DNA of 64,000 nt, from positions 15,646,501-15,710,500 of the forward strand of contig CM072338.1 in NCBI GenBank assembly GCA_036874045.1, written 5' to 3'. Each line of letters starts with the position of its first letter. Position 1 is the stretch's first letter. Both the position numbers and the translations under genes were made by a program. The notes below the pieces were generated by a model. The model did not search any database. It saw only the letters and a program-made list of their open reading frames with translations, and was not told the DNA's origin. This document shows, piece by piece, positions 47,215-60,500 of this stretch. The DNA is from Cymodocea nodosa (lineage: Eukaryota > Streptophyta > Magnoliopsida > Alismatales > Cymodoceaceae).

Positions 47215-48147
47215 GCTCACTGAACCTTCAAATCAAAGGAAATGAAAATACAAGAATACCAGTAATTCATTATTTTGTGTTCGACAGAAGGAAACCAGCT
47301 GAACGCCACCTAATTTTAGTGGCTGAAAGGTAATGTTTAGTTCTAAATTATACTTTCGAGATCAAACAGTTTTAATTAAGTTAAGAATTAAAGATATGAA
47401 ATGTAGGTTTAATAAAAATACAGATAACGTTGAAGATATAGATTACAATTATTTTAAAAGAATTAATAGTTTAAAGTAGTAGGAGAAGCTACTTAAAAAA
47501 ATGTGAAAAAACCATCAGAGACTGGATGGTAATCCAATTGAAGTGTGAAAGTACATGAGTTAACTAATTTTTTTAATAGAATTTTAAAGACAAAGAAAAT
47601 GCTACATGAATAGAGAAAGAGTTCTTTAATAATATCCATATATAAGAATAAAGGAGACATACGAAAATTATAATATTTATTGTGATACCAAGCTAATGAG
47701 TTACACATATAATAAAGAATAATTGAGCAAAAAGGATAAGACATGTAACATGGAAAATCAATCAATTCAGTCAATTTGGCTCTTGAAAATAAAAAAAATA
47801 TTTATTGGATATTTACATGTAAAAGAGCCCATAAACAAAATGCAGGTGCTACAGGAAAGAAAATGGATGCACATTTTGCAAGAACACTCTCAAGGAAACA
47901 ACACTTGATTTGCCCAAATAAATATTAATCCTTTTCCAAGAAACATAATCAAATAAACTTAATACAATATTACAAAATCATACAGAAGACAATATCATAA
48001 ACGCTTCCATATCATCTATAGATGATTACCACCAAGATAGCACGGCTGCCGCCGAAGAAACTCTGGAGCGCATGCATGCATTTTTGTCAAACTGCCGTAA
48101 TAGACATACGAAGAGAACAAACAAGGCAGCCTTGCAATTAAAAAGGT
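47215..48147. other. Intergenic, AT-rich
   Basis: No gene, RNA or clear repeat recognised. About 48150-48619 is probably the 3' untranslated region or downstream flank of the CRM gene. Confidence 0.45.
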
Positions 48148-48619
48148 CTAGGGTCGGAAGCCGGAAATGAGAGTTGACAAATCCCGGCAACACCTTCCTG
48201 GTTCATATCTCATGGACAAAAAGGCAGCGGAAGTTTCTGCGTTTCCTTCTGACATCCAATTTTCAACTTTGAACAGAACCTCCAAATTTCCCAAGGTTAA
48301 TGGGCCAACAATGATCAATGGTACCACATGAAGGAGAATATAAATACCACGCAAGTAATTGATGGGGCAATTACCTCTTTTTCCCATACAGTTGTGCTTC
48401 ACAACGTAAGCACATTTTAACTGTTTTCTCCAATAGCATATGGTGTCCAAGAGGTAATCGGGACACAACATTTGAAGAAGGGGACAAAGCAGTTCTTACT
48501 TGTCCCATGGTCTTTACCCTTTTTCTTAGCGGTCTACTTGTTCTTTATTTGATCACAGGCGAAGAAAGTCAGATTCCAAATATTGAATTTTCTTGGAAAA
48601 CTTTCATAAATTAGCACAT

Positions 48620-51600
48620 TTAAGCTTCAGAATCTTCTGCAGAAGTATCTTTATTCTTCTTATATGAAGCCAAGTACTTGTGGTACTCCTCTAGCTCCTT
48701 CTCGAGCTTCTCAATGAACAGACTTGTGTGCTCCAGAGACTGCTCAAACTTGTATTTTTCCAATGCCTACAATAGAAGCACATCTCATATATGGTATGCA
48801 CGGAGTATAAAAAATGTGTGCATTTACTGATAAAAATCAAAGTCTAATCCAATCATTAGATGAAAAATAACGTAGGAATTGGTAGAATTAAGCACAGGAC
48901 AAAATAATGCACGGATCAATAGGATTAAGCAGAGAAGTGATATACTGTGAGTATCATCATACCTTAACATCCAATGAGCTACATATACTATATTATCCTA
49001 CATCAAATAGGCTAGTATCAAAAGAATCTAAGCTGGTTCGTCATAACAATGCATTTGAGTACAAGCATAATAGCATAACTATTAGGAAGTCTTACATATG
49101 ATCAATCATTCTTCTTATTATCAATTGATTTCGAGATAGAATTTCAATATTGAGAGTTAATTTACACATATCCACCCATAGACGTTTATAGGCATATAAA
49201 TAAACCACAAATGTGGAAGAGTGCTAGAAGTCCTACATCAGTAAATGTAAGGACAGAATTAAACATTTTATATGATGAACTCTTCCTCTCATTACCAATT
49301 AGTTTTAAGATAAAATTTTAACAACAATAATAACAATAATCTAAGCCAAGTCAGCTATAAGAATCTTTTTCTCCCATGTATTTCTATCTATTGGTCAAAT
49401 CTTTGATTAAATTACATAAATTCAAAACTTTTCTTACAATTCTTAACTAAGTAATTTTAAGTCTATCTATACTTCTTTTAATTTCATCTATATTAACTAA
49501 TTCTTTTCTCTTAGCTGGTGCATCTTTAGCCTCTTAAGGATATATGGCCAAACCACCTAAGTCAATTTTTTCTTTTCTTATTTTATATTTGATTAGTGCA
49601 ACTCCTATTTTATTCCTAATAAATCTATTTTTTAGCTTATTTTTATATTATTACCACTCATCTATCTAAATACACACATTTTAGCAATACTAACTTTTTG
49701 CACAAAGTCATGCTTTATAGTCAACCATTTTGTGCCATAAAGTATAGCTAGGCAAATAATAGTTTTATACAATTTTATTATTAATTTTAAAGGTATCCTC
49801 CTATTGATATTTAAATTGGAATTAGGAAGTTAGTTCATACATATTAGGAAAAATATATTGTGGGCAGGTTTGGTGTTCATATGAAGTTATTGTTATTATT
49901 GCTAGCGACACTGTTGAGAAATTGACATTTAGATTGGAATTCCACTCTCTTTATGTTGATTAGATTCTCTTTCTTTTTGGAATAGAATTTTCATTCAACT
50001 TCCCTAAGGATTGGATTGCAGTAAACCAGTACGTTAAGACTGGGATGTGGTTTTGTGGACTTCTTGTCCCACATTCAAAAAACATTTTAATTTCACTTAG
50101 AACCTTGAGAACAAAAGCACAAGAGAAGTTTGGCAACTGTTTGTGCACAACCCCTATCATTGCCAGAAGCCCTCATAGTCACATCCACTAGTGTCAAACA
50201 ACTCCGATGCTTCCACTAATACCCAAAAATCAACAACAATCCCACACCAATACACATCACTACCTCTGCATCTCCCTAACGTTTCAGCAGCTACAAGACA
50301 CAGGCTGCAACTGTCACCAAACATGAAAGAAGTTGGACAAAATCATGAGAGAAAGAATTGACAGTAAGTTCATTCAGGCAGGTTGATCATCCAACAAATA
50401 AGTCAACTCTAACAAATTACTCTATAAGTCAGCAGCAAATTACTCTAGTTTTGAGCAGAACTGTGACAACGTTTCATATACACATAGGGAAGGATTAAGT
50501 CCTTATTTTTCTTTATTATTTGAGACATAAGAATATATAAAATTGAACGTGGTTTTCTATTGTTTCTGCTAGCAGGCACCAGTTCTAGGTCCAAGCAAAA
50601 GACAACTTTGCAGCCTACATGGCTCTTTTTTTTCCCCAGGACAGTGAAAAGTATACAAGAACATCGTACCAAAAGTTCTTATATACAAACTCTCCGAAAA
50701 GGATCTCTATATTCCAACAGGATTCAAGCCCAAGATACTGGAGTAAGTCGAACCATACAAAGTGAAATAGACCACCAAGGGTCATATTAGACATAGATAT
50801 CAATAACAGTATGTATGACTACCTTCTGAAACATATATTACTATCTTAAACGATGTTTAAAGAAACTATATTAACATGAAGTTGTAGTGAACTATAACAA
50901 AGAAGGTTGAGTCAAGGAGCAGGAAGTACCTTCTGCTTAGACAATGTACATGGAGGTGACATAACATTTGGCTGGACGTAGTTCTTTCCACGGTAAAATA
51001 TTATTGTATTATTGGCTTTTATATCGATAATGATGCCTTTGCTAAGTCTTGCTAGCTCTTCAGCAAAATCATTCACTTGTCCTGGTCTGCAAGCTTTGCA
51101 AGCAACTTTGACTGTTTCGTGCTTTTTCCAATGAAGATGCATATTCAAAACTACACCTCCAAATACTCCCCGTCTTCCCACATTGACGTAATTCTTTTTT
51201 TTCTCACCAGTTCGTTTGAGATAAAATCTTTCTTCTTCAGTTAAGATTTCAGGATCATGCACTGAATCTGGAACTTTTGGGATTTCGAATTTTCTCAGTT
51301 TTGCAATCAGCCACTCCTCCTTCCTTTTAGCCTGAAATGAAGCTTAATATTTGTAACGTCCACATGATTTTTGCAAATAAGCTAAAGGCATTGCAGGTTG
51401 AGTGGCTAACGTTAGCGTTGCTATCACTATTTTTGCCAGCACTAACTAGTATGCAAATACATCAAAAGTCTCATTTGTCATTCTTACCTTTTCAAGCTTG
51501 TATCTAATTCTAACTTCAGGATTTGAAGATTTCATCTTCTTTTTTGCCTTTAGGCGAAAGAAACGAAGTTCTTTCAGTTTTGCTTTTCTGGACATCTTCT

Positions 51601-51985
51601 TTCGCTTTGTAGATTTACTTGTGTCAACCTGATGACAACGCGCTGCTTCAGTTTTATCCACACAAAATCTTGCCACATTGCCTTCCGTCTTCAGAGTAAC
51701 TAAAGCATTGGTGCTGGTGAATCTAACAGGTTGTGAACACAGCAAGTGACGATATATGACACGTTGTAGCAAATGACGAGGGGAGAAGGGAGCAGAAGTA
51801 CAAGCCAAACGTGGGTTGCAACTTTGAAATTGCGGCCACGAGAAGGAAGATGAACGGAAAGCACGCGCAAGCTTTACAACCAAAGGAATCATCGGCATTT
51901 GCAAAGCACAGTACAACACAGGAAGAATTTCTGCATGATTATTTGGCAATTGCATGATGAGCATGCGATGAACACAGGAATCCAT
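48620..51985 (-). CDS. CRM-domain RNA-binding protein (At3g25440-like)
   Basis: Three exons in phase 0: 51985-51488, 51331-50930 and 48766-48620 (TAA), giving 348 residues. The first 120 residues look like an organelle-targeting and variable region. A lysine-rich stretch follows (KRKKMSRKAKLKELRFFRLK). The CRM (YhbY-like) domain covers about 190-290, with ERFYLKRTGEKKKNYVNVG, the GxxG loop GRRGVFGG, then HWKKHETVKV and the end IIFYRGKNY. The C-terminus is a charged coiled segment (SLFIEKLEKELEEYHKYLA). CRM proteins bind group II introns or rRNA in plastids and mitochondria. The position and length match the single-CRM protein annotated in Arabidopsis as At3g25440. The start is uncertain: ATGs at residues 1, 8, 11 and 30 are all possible. 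Intron 2 is 2.2 kb and contains a LINE end. Confidence 0.9.
49322..49800 (-). mobile_element. Degraded RTE-like LINE 3' end
   Basis: Minus-strand translation reads LRWFGHISLRG, later EIHGRKRFL, LTWLRL, broken by stops, and ends in a trinucleotide tail (TTATTGTTATTATTGTTG). This is the usual C-terminus and GTT-type tail of plant LINEs. It lies in the second intron of the CRM gene, in the gene's own orientation. The left limit of homology near 49800 is approximate. Confidence 0.65.
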
Positions 51986-52066
51986 GGAACAGAAGAAATA
52001 ACCTCTTTTTTCGTTAACTTAGAATAAAGAAAGTGAAACAAATAAGAAGAAACCGAATCCAAGATT

Positions 52067-54269
52067 ATGATCAACAACTCTTACAGTAAAAGAGAGTTTG
52101 ATTGCGCCGCTTCCCCTTCAGAAGATGTTCCTGAAAACCCTGTCGATCACAACATTTCCACCTCCCTTCGCCCAAATCACAAATTCCCACCGGCCATTAC
52201 CATTTCCCTTGAATATCAAAGACTACTCCGCTCCCGCCTCACCTTCTCTTCTCCCCCCATCAACCGCAGAGAAAACACCACTTCCCATCGCACTTCCCAC
52301 CGTCTCCCGTCCTCCTCAACTTGTATCTATGCAGGCCTCGCCGTCGTCGTGCCCCAGCCCCTGCCCTGCCTCGCCGCCGCCGTCTGCTCTCCCTTGTCCC
52401 CTCCCGACGTATTATTGGAAGTTCCAATGCAAAATATATCACGGCCCGGTCCAATAATTTCACGGTCCGGTCCGGTCCAATATATCTAATTATTAAATAT
52501 TAAATTTAATATATTAATTTTATAATCGATACGTTAAAAAGCTTAACATGATTTAATATAATTAAATTATATCATTTACTAATACGATATAAATAGATTA
52601 TATTTGAATTATGACACAGTTCAATGATAATTTTTTAGCAGTGTTTTAACATCTTTTTTCCATATATACATGAAGTGGAGAAAATAATAATATAGATTTT
52701 ATTGTCAAAGATCATACATACACTATTACTAAATCTACAATTAAATTAAATAAATATTGATTCTTATCTAAGGTCTTAAAATTTGAGATTTTTTATTAAA
52801 CCTTAAGCATTGATATTTAAGTAAGATAATAATAATGAATATAATTCAGATTGATATAAAAATGTAGCATGTAGCGATTGTATCATAGATTAATTAATTA
52901 CATAAATATTTTAGATTTTTAAAGGAAAATATTACTAGAAATGGTGGTGTCACCCAAAAAGAAAATTGTTTTGGATAAAAACATAATAGGTTATTGTATA
53001 GATTGGATTATGGGAAAGAAGATTATAAGCACATCTTTGATGTCGCAGATTTTGTGAAAATTTGAAGAGATTTTATGTAATGACTTTGTCACAGAACCGT
53101 CATAATCTTTACAATCATAATTGATTTTAGCGCGTTATTACATGGATTTTTTGAGTTTTCCATTAATCATAATTGATTTCACTAATTTCCATAAAATGAT
53201 CTATTTAAGCTGACCCTTTTAACCCAAAATAATGAGTGATGTGGTGAAAAGGGTTAAGATTATTCTTACCCATTTAACGGTATTGATAAAAATAACATTC
53301 TTTTTAGAAGTTCTAATAAGACTATCACTTCAAAATTTTCAATACCATGATGTTTTAGTTAAAGACATTCATCACTAGGTGCAGAAATCAATACAGTTCA
53401 TAAGATAATCTTGATTTGAAGTCAATATGTAACTTCTCTCAATGCGGATGATAATTTGATTGAACTGGTGACCTCAAACTTTAATGCATCCAAGAGATGA
53501 TTAACCAAATTTGATACTGAAGGAGGGAATGAACATGGTGCTTCTTATTTGACTTCTCTTTTTGGTTTCTTCTTCTTTAATCTAAGTTTTCTTCTCTTTT
53601 CTTGTCCCTGTCCCTTGTTTTAGGTGTAGCCTATGAGATTTTTTGTATGCAAACTCTATTTGTATCTCTTTCTCTATCTGTGACTTTATAGTTGGAATGT
53701 TTTTAATCTAATTTTTGTTTAACCTTGAAAAAAATATTCTGAAAGTTTTATATGCATGAAAATTTCCCACGTATCTATAACAAAATACTCTCATCCAGAA
53801 ATAATTATTATTTTCAAGAGATGTACAGCAGGCAATGGCCATATCAAGAAAGAAGACTTTGACTGTTCAAGGAAGGAGTGGAGCTCTCGTCCCACTTTTA
53901 TTGGATTATGAAACTCATTCACAATTTAAATTTTGATAAGCATGAAATTATTGCTGATATGGCAAGCACTTGTAATAAAAAATTTAGATACATCAACTTA
54001 AAATTCTTCAATGGTGAATATTACAATTAAAACAAATGTTAAAAAAGGCATTAATTTTAAATGCAAGCTTTGTTATTAACAAAATTTAAGTTAATGTATT
54101 TAAAACCACAGAACAAATTTTAAATTTGAATAATACTTGTATCATCAAATTAAAATTCCTTAAGAAATCAGTGTAAAGAAGGAGAAAACATTCCTGTAAA
54201 TTGAGTTGGCAAAGGGAAGAAGATGCACTAGAAGAATGAATAGATCAGTAAACTGGAACCATATAACTA
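52067..54269. other. Intergenic, upstream of the CRM gene
   Basis: Positions 52100-52470 are GC-rich with an open frame of 140 codons on the plus strand, but its proline/serine composition and lack of known motifs make it look like promoter DNA. GGTCC repeats lie at about 52440-52480. The remainder is AT-rich. A short A-ended piece near 53735 could be a LINE tail. Confidence 0.4.
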
Positions 54270-54491
54270 TTACACGTTTTTGTGTTCAAACACAGGTGGA
54301 TGATGGATGGTGGCTGCCACGCTGAACTCTGGTTGCCTGAAAATGAGATCTTCTAGTTGTGGGATTGACCATTTACTCTTGTAGATGTGGGGATCGGCCA
54401 TTCCTGATCTGATAATTTCTTTGCTGCTGTCCTTTTTCTTCCTCTGGTTCCCAGCCTTGAGAGAATAGAGGACAAGACGATGGAGCTCCAT
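54270..54491 (-). CDS. Possible small protein, 73 residues
   Basis: Open frame from ATG at 54491 to TAA at 54270. The composition looks protein-like rather than random (MELHRLVLYSLKAGNQRKKK, later KWSIPQLEDLIFRQPEF). A TATA-rich run lies 25 to 50 bp upstream on the coding strand. I do not recognise a family, and no signal peptide or membrane segment is visible. It could be a real short gene, the last exon of a longer one, or chance. Confidence 0.35.
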   Translation of the reverse strand: MELHRLVLYSLKAGNQRKKKDSSKEIIRSGMADPHIYKSKWSIPQLEDLIFRQPEFSVAATIHHPPVFEHKNV

Positions 54492-55350
54492 AGGCCTGTG
54501 CCACAGTAGGCAAGTATATATACATATATATATATATAATGGTTTAAGTGATCAAGCTCTCATCTCTGGCATTCTTTTCAACATCAATAATAATACCCTT
54601 CTGTTTCAGCATTTTGTGTTTCTTTTCTTCTCAAGTTTTTTCCATCTACATCTTTTTTTCCTTTTTTCTCTGAAGTTTAAATAAGTGGATGCAAGATCAA
54701 ACATTGGAGAAGTCAAATTCATCACCCACAAATGTTTTCCAACAGGCTGCTGCTGCTGCAAAGCTTTGCTTGAAAAGCTTGTTTGCCTTTTTTACGAGGG
54801 AAGGATGATTTTGTGATTCAGGGATGGAACATTAAGGTTGTGTTTGAAATCCCTGTACAGCAACCAGATTTGCTTCAAGAAAGGAGGCCCCCCAAATCTT
54901 TTGACTTCAGAATTAAATTTTGTGGCATCCTTGAATTGGGCCCCAGATAGAAATAACCAGCATCTTTGATGCAGAAATTGTTGATGAGATACACTGATGA
55001 ATTGTGATGACAGGTCTTGTGTATGGATGTTGTGGGAATATTAATAATGCCTAGATTAGCAGTCAAAACCATACTTTCTCATCAACTTCCAACATTTCTC
55101 ATCATCTCAAGTAGTTAGTTGCCAGAGGTGAGAGGTCTTGAGTTCAAACCTGCGAAATTCCAATTCAAAATTAATTAATAGTAAGTGAAAGATCTAGCAT
55201 CATCATATATAAGTCCATGCTCTATTGAAACTTTTCTTGACACCAGCCAATTCAAGTAGAAACACAATCATAACCAAAAAAAGAACCTTGTTGGTAATAC
55301 CTGATGTTGTTTGATTGACATAAATGCAGCTTGTTGAGCTCGTAGAAGAA

Positions 55351-56097
55351 ATGGGTTGTGTTTCTACCAAGTATATGAAAGAGAGCGGGCACTTCCAACA
55401 CCAACTGAGCCGGCGATTCAAGAGGAAAACAAGCCAATTCTCTGAAAAATCAGATAGAACAAGCACCAAGAGCAGCAACAGTCCTCTGCAGACACCACCG
55501 TCAGGTCTCATTGTCCAACAATCGGACAAGCACAAAGATCCCCAAGTGGACCACATCTCAGTTGCCAAGCATGAAACGGCACAAGGCAACCACGTCGAGG
55601 AGCTTGGGCTCTCCAGTGAGGCCGCCGGTGGGAAGTATCCACCGCCGGAAGGCGAGGAAGGCGTTGGGAATGAATTGGAAAGGAAGATCGAGCTTTGGCT
55701 TCGAGAATCCTTCGAGGCAGACTCCAACGACGGCCTTCTCCTCAATGGAAAAGAAGGTGGTTTTCCGGACGACAGACGCGATGAGGTAGGGGAGGGCGCT
55801 GACACCGACGACGATGGTCTCCAGGAAGAATTCGCCGAACACAGGATCTCCGCAAAGGCCAGAAGACTGAGCAGGTTACAGGCAGCTCCGAGCTTCGAAT
55901 TTTCGACCGTCGGGAGCCTGAGAGAGTGGCTTTTCGCTGGAGGGCAGGTATTTTCGCCCAACGCCCACGCCACGCCGAGATTTGGCAACGGCGGCGATGA
56001 AGGAGAGATGAGAGGTGAGATCCATTTCTCCGCCGGAGGGCTGCCGGAAGAGGTAAGGAACCCACCAGGACTGCAAGAAGGCGAGCACAGCCACTAG
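55351..56097 (+). CDS. Probable N-myristoylated protein of unknown function
   Basis: The frame begins MGCVSTKYMKE. Glycine 2, cysteine 3 and serine/threonine 5-6 form a standard N-myristoylation plus palmitoylation signal, suggesting plasma-membrane attachment. Nine in-frame codons precede it, but ATGCAG just upstream could be a splice acceptor, so I take the MGC methionine. The 248 residues are hydrophilic: basic and serine-rich first, then acidic (ELERKIELWLRESFEADSND). A compact motif FSTVGSLREWLFAGGQVFSP follows near the C-terminus. Codons show the RNY and GC3 pattern of coding sequence on this strand and the segment is much richer in GC than its flanks. GAAGAGGTAAGG near 56050 resembles a splice donor, so the true C-terminus may lie in a later exon. 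I do not recognise the family. An open frame of 261 codons on the opposite strand is judged a shadow. Confidence 0.6.
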   Translation: MGCVSTKYMKESGHFQHQLSRRFKRKTSQFSEKSDRTSTKSSNSPLQTPPSGLIVQQSDKHKDPQVDHISVAKHETAQGNHVEELGLSSEAAGGKYPPPEGEEGVGNELERKIELWLRESFEADSNDGLLLNGKEGGFPDDRRDEVGEGADTDDDGLQEEFAEHRISAKARRLSRLQAAPSFEFSTVGSLREWLFAGGQVFSPNAHATPRFGNGGDEGEMRGEIHFSAGGLPEEVRNPPGLQEGEHSH

Positions 56098-56158
56098 TAA
56101 TGGATTCGAAGGGCATGGCTTGAGATTGAGAGGTGTAATAATGTTTTTTTTTTTTTTT

Positions 56159-57505
56159 CAAAGTTAAAATGTGTTCTGTGCATTAATTATTGATTTTCAA
56201 CGTTATCGAATTGATAATCTTGTTATTATGAAGGACACCAAACTCGTAATCGTACCATCGAGTTTGATGTCTATTTCTAAAGATTCCAACAGATACTGAG
56301 AAGTGTTATCTCAGACATGATGTTATCTTTGGAGTTCATGACATTTTGGTTTTTGTACCATGGTGTTTTACATTTCTGCAAGTCCAAAAAATGGGCAATG
56401 TAATTAGATGATCTTACCATGGATTGGGAATTGATTTTCCTGTAAATTTGCTAATTTTGGGAAAAACAAATTATACCTGTAAATTTTTCGTTAGAATTTA
56501 TATACTTATGAACATGAAAATTACAATTGCTATAAAAAATAAAACCACTTCTGTATTTAGATCTACAAAAATACTACCCATCTTTGTCTTGACTTGAGAT
56601 TGCATTTCAGGAAATGCCTTGAAAGTTTCAAAAAATTCCACATCCAGATTTGTATCTACAAGGCTTGAAGCATCCAGAATTCCATCCATCGTACAAGGAA
56701 ATCTCACATTTACACTCTTGAACCACCCACATCACACCAGCTTAACTGACATAGTTCATATCAACTAAATTTATAATGTTTCTCTTCAAAGTCCAAAATT
56801 CTCTGATTATTATTCACCTAACACAAGCTTCAATATGAGATGGTGGGAGAAGGATGAGGAGAAGATCGTTATGCAGGCAGGTGGAAAAAATTACCAAAGC
56901 TAGAAGAGTAGTACCGTCTGAGAGTGATTTTGCCCAAGTGCATCAAGAAGAAAGAATAAATACTGAGATCTGCTCCAAATCCTCAAAATTGGAGAGTAAA
57001 TTCACTAAATACGAGCCATTCATAGAGGAATAGGTGATTATATCATACGCCCCCAACAACTTTTGGGTCTATCAAAGGAAAAAGGGAAATCATACAACTT
57101 GATTCTCAGAGGATGGCAATTCCCATTGCATAGGGCGTTGCGAGTCATTCAACTTGATCTTGGATGTCTTCTCCTCTGGTTGCGGTGCAGGTCAATTTTC
57201 GTCGGAAACCATGTGAAGATTAAAAAAAGGAAAATCTCTCTTTAGCCATGTTACATAATCTCAAAGGAATTACAGCATATAATGCCAGGTTCCATCCCAA
57301 GGTAACCGTGAGGCGGTAAGATGAAAACCAGAAGATCAAAAAGTGAGGGGATAGAAGCGTTCCACAAGTTGTCTGAAGAGGTAGTTTCTGGAAAAAAAGG
57401 AGGCATTTTACAAGGACCCTTCTCTGTGAAAATCAGTCTGTGAGTAAGCAGTTTTTGAAGAAACAAAATATAGGTAAGCCAATGTTATGATCACCACTAA
57501 TAATA
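56159..57505. other. Intergenic, nothing recognised
   Basis: A T15 run at 56144-56158 precedes mixed AT-rich sequence. Short open frames at 56498-56707 and 57063-57245 have no recognisable features. Confidence 0.4.
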
Positions 57506-60500
57506 TTACTGCGGTTTCGAAGCCTCTGTGGATTTCTTGTATTCCATCATCTCAATCCTGTAGCGCTCCACGTCTTTCATTCCTCTCTGCTGATAGACCT
57601 GCACGAAAAAACCCAAGATATCTTGAGAAACAAACAAAAAAAAGCTTATTTCTCAGTACCATGCGGTTGTTTAGTTTCAGTGTCCTTTATTTACGTTTGA
57701 CAATTACATCATTCAAGAACTGCATAGTGTACTGTTTCCATATGTTCAGTCAACTACTAGTGACCATCCGAGCATCATATTGTGAAAGAAATTCACCAAT
57801 AGTCAGAATCACGTAAGTTGATAAACCGACAAATGTAACAAGTTATACCTGCATCAAATTTCACACTCAATAATTGGGAGTATTCTAAAAGGCACGACTA
57901 AAACTATAATGTTGTTTACAACATAAACGTAAATAAAGGTCAGAGCCATAAAAAAGATCTATGTACCACAACTATGTCATATATATTCGAAGTCTTGCCC
58001 CAAGAAGGTGATAGATGCCTCTCAAGAGAAAGTCACTAACCTTTGGCAATTTGGCTCTCTCCCGGCTGTTTGACGAGGGGCAAGGGAACCACCCCACCCT
58101 CCCTGAGCCTGATCTAATACTCTTCTTTTCTCTATGTTTTCTTAGATTTATCTAGATGTTCTTTTTATTTGTTAGATGTTTTGTGTCACTTCGATCCTTG
58201 ATGATCTTATCATGCTTCCCTTAGGAGATCTACCTCATTCCACTGCACAACCTGCTAAGCCTTCTACATTTGTCAACCCTTGCATTGTACACCAGATTTG
58301 CCCCAAGCTCGTTGCTAACCACCAGATCTGCCCTTAGACTATCGCCAACCACCACATCCACCCATCATCAACGACCCAATTCACCCCTAACATGTTGACA
58401 GCCACTAGATCCACCCACTGCCAATAGCAATCAAACCATTGCTCTCACCTACACCCAAAAAACCACCACCACATCTGCTTCTTGCCTTACATTGATGGTT
58501 GCAGGAGATTTTCTTCGACCATGTCAGTAACAAGTCTCCTGATGCTACCACTAATTGTCCACCTGAGCCTTTGTCCTCCCAACCAAATGTTTGCCCTAGA
58601 CTTTGCTCCCCTACCCCAACACAACCAAACTCACTTGGACCCAGCAACATCTCTTTCGGAGGTCTTGCTCATCAAAGTTTGGATTCTAACTCTGCTATGT
58701 TTGCTTCTAGTTCAGATCCAATGCTAGTTGTTTAGTTGGTTACCACCTCTGTATCTTTTGCTGGTCTGAGCTAGGCTTGCATCTTTAAATCTCATGATCA
58801 ACATACCTTAAGCTGTGTTTGGATATACTTTTTGTAAACTAGCTTATTGAAATAAGCTAGTTTATCCATAATCTACACTATTCACTGCTAAAAATAAGTC
58901 TATTTGGATGCAGCCAAAAATGGCTTTTTCCACTATTTTAACATGGTATACACATTACAAATGGCAACTTTGCCTTCCTAAGAAATCTATCCCACTCCAC
59001 ACTTTAGCATTCCTTCCCACTCACACAAATAAAGTGATCGAGAAGAGTGGTGTGCCAATTGTGCATAACAGCTAGGATTAACACCGGGCAATTGAGTTCT
59101 ATGTTGCTTGCATCTCCATCCAACATTAGCGTTGCCAAGATTTGGGGTTTCTGCGATCATCCCTCTACGTGTGTCAACGATGGTGGATTGACCCTAACGC
59201 GGAATGATAGTTCTTCCAGTGTGCTTGTACGCTAATGTAGGCAAGTTGTAGTGGGCATGAGCAATCGATGGAGTTAAATAGGCTTTTATGTTTTAGTGGC
59301 AAAACATGTAATTTAGGATAGTTTCGTGATTTCATTGTGGGTATGAGGGTAAGTTTGGAAAAGCTGATGAAACTTATTTATAAGCTATTAAAGTTAGCTT
59401 AAAAAAGCACCTAAATGTAAAGATAAATTGCTAAGAGCTTATCCAAGTGGCTTCAAAAAAGACATTGGGAACAGCTTATTATAATAAGCACTTATTGTAA
59501 AGAATGAACTCATAGATAATTCAATCCAAACATGCCCTTAGTTTTTCTTCTTAAATAATAATATTTGGTATATCATCATTTGTTGGCTGGTGTTAGGATT
59601 TTTATTATTCCTTTAAAACAAATTGATATTGATATGAGATCTAAAACAATGTTCAAGATACAACGCTCAAAGTATGAAGTCCCTATAGTAGTTCCATGGG
59701 GGTTTTCTTTTTTTGGTGACTTATCATGATGGAATAAATACCAAAATCAAGACTTTGCCCGTTATGCCTATTAAGAAGAAATGCAAAGCATCTTTCAAAC
59801 TCTCGTGAAGATGGAAATCAACAACAAACAAACAGACTTTGCCCATCTTTATTATGAAGATGTGGTCATGGAAGTTCCTTCTTCCAATGTTCTTCAAGGT
59901 GGTCTTGCAACATATTTCAACCATCAAATGTTTAATGGAAGAGGATACATAGTATTAGGGAGTGTGTTGTTATTGATGTAATATTTAAATCTCCCAGTTC
60001 TTACTCTCCCATGATATATGGATGTTTGTACCCCCTCCTTAATATCATCAATGAAGTGCAATGAGGTTTTTCCCTTTGTCAAAAAAAACTATGTAATATC
60101 TTCCCCCACAAGTTGTATTAGAGCAGTTATCCTTTAGGCTTTAACTACTTCAAAAATTTTACTGTCCAAGAAAAGTTAGTACGCATAGACAACAGTTTAG
60201 GTAGGTTGTCTTTCCTCGTTTCCTAAGCATGCAATAAGGAAAAGTGACTGGGATTCAATACCTAGCAAATTTAACCATTTTCGAAAAAAGGATGGAAGGC
60301 TCTAAGTGGCTTCATGGTTCAAGTTAGCATGAAATATTTCACTATTTTCCAAATAATTGGTTTTTTATCAGCAATAAGGACACATAAAAATTAATAAAAT
60401 CAAGGAAGCCTATACAAGCTGTAGGCAAGTCAAAACCAAAACACAAGACTTCCGAAAGTAAACCCACTAGACATCAAGACACAAAAGGACCAAGACCAAC

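Noticed and set aside
48148..48471. 107-codon minus-strand frame past the CRM stop
   Set aside because: Lies in the likely 3' untranslated region; no recognisable motif.
52067..52489. 140-codon plus-strand frame upstream of the CRM gene
   Set aside because: Composition looks like GC-rich promoter DNA, with no domain or conserved stretch recognisable; left unannotated.
55203..55988. Open frame of 261 codons on the minus strand opposite the MGCVST gene
   Set aside because: Serine/proline/leucine-rich antisense reading typical of the shadow of an RNY-biased GC-rich gene; the plus strand has the better codon pattern and a meaningful N-terminus.
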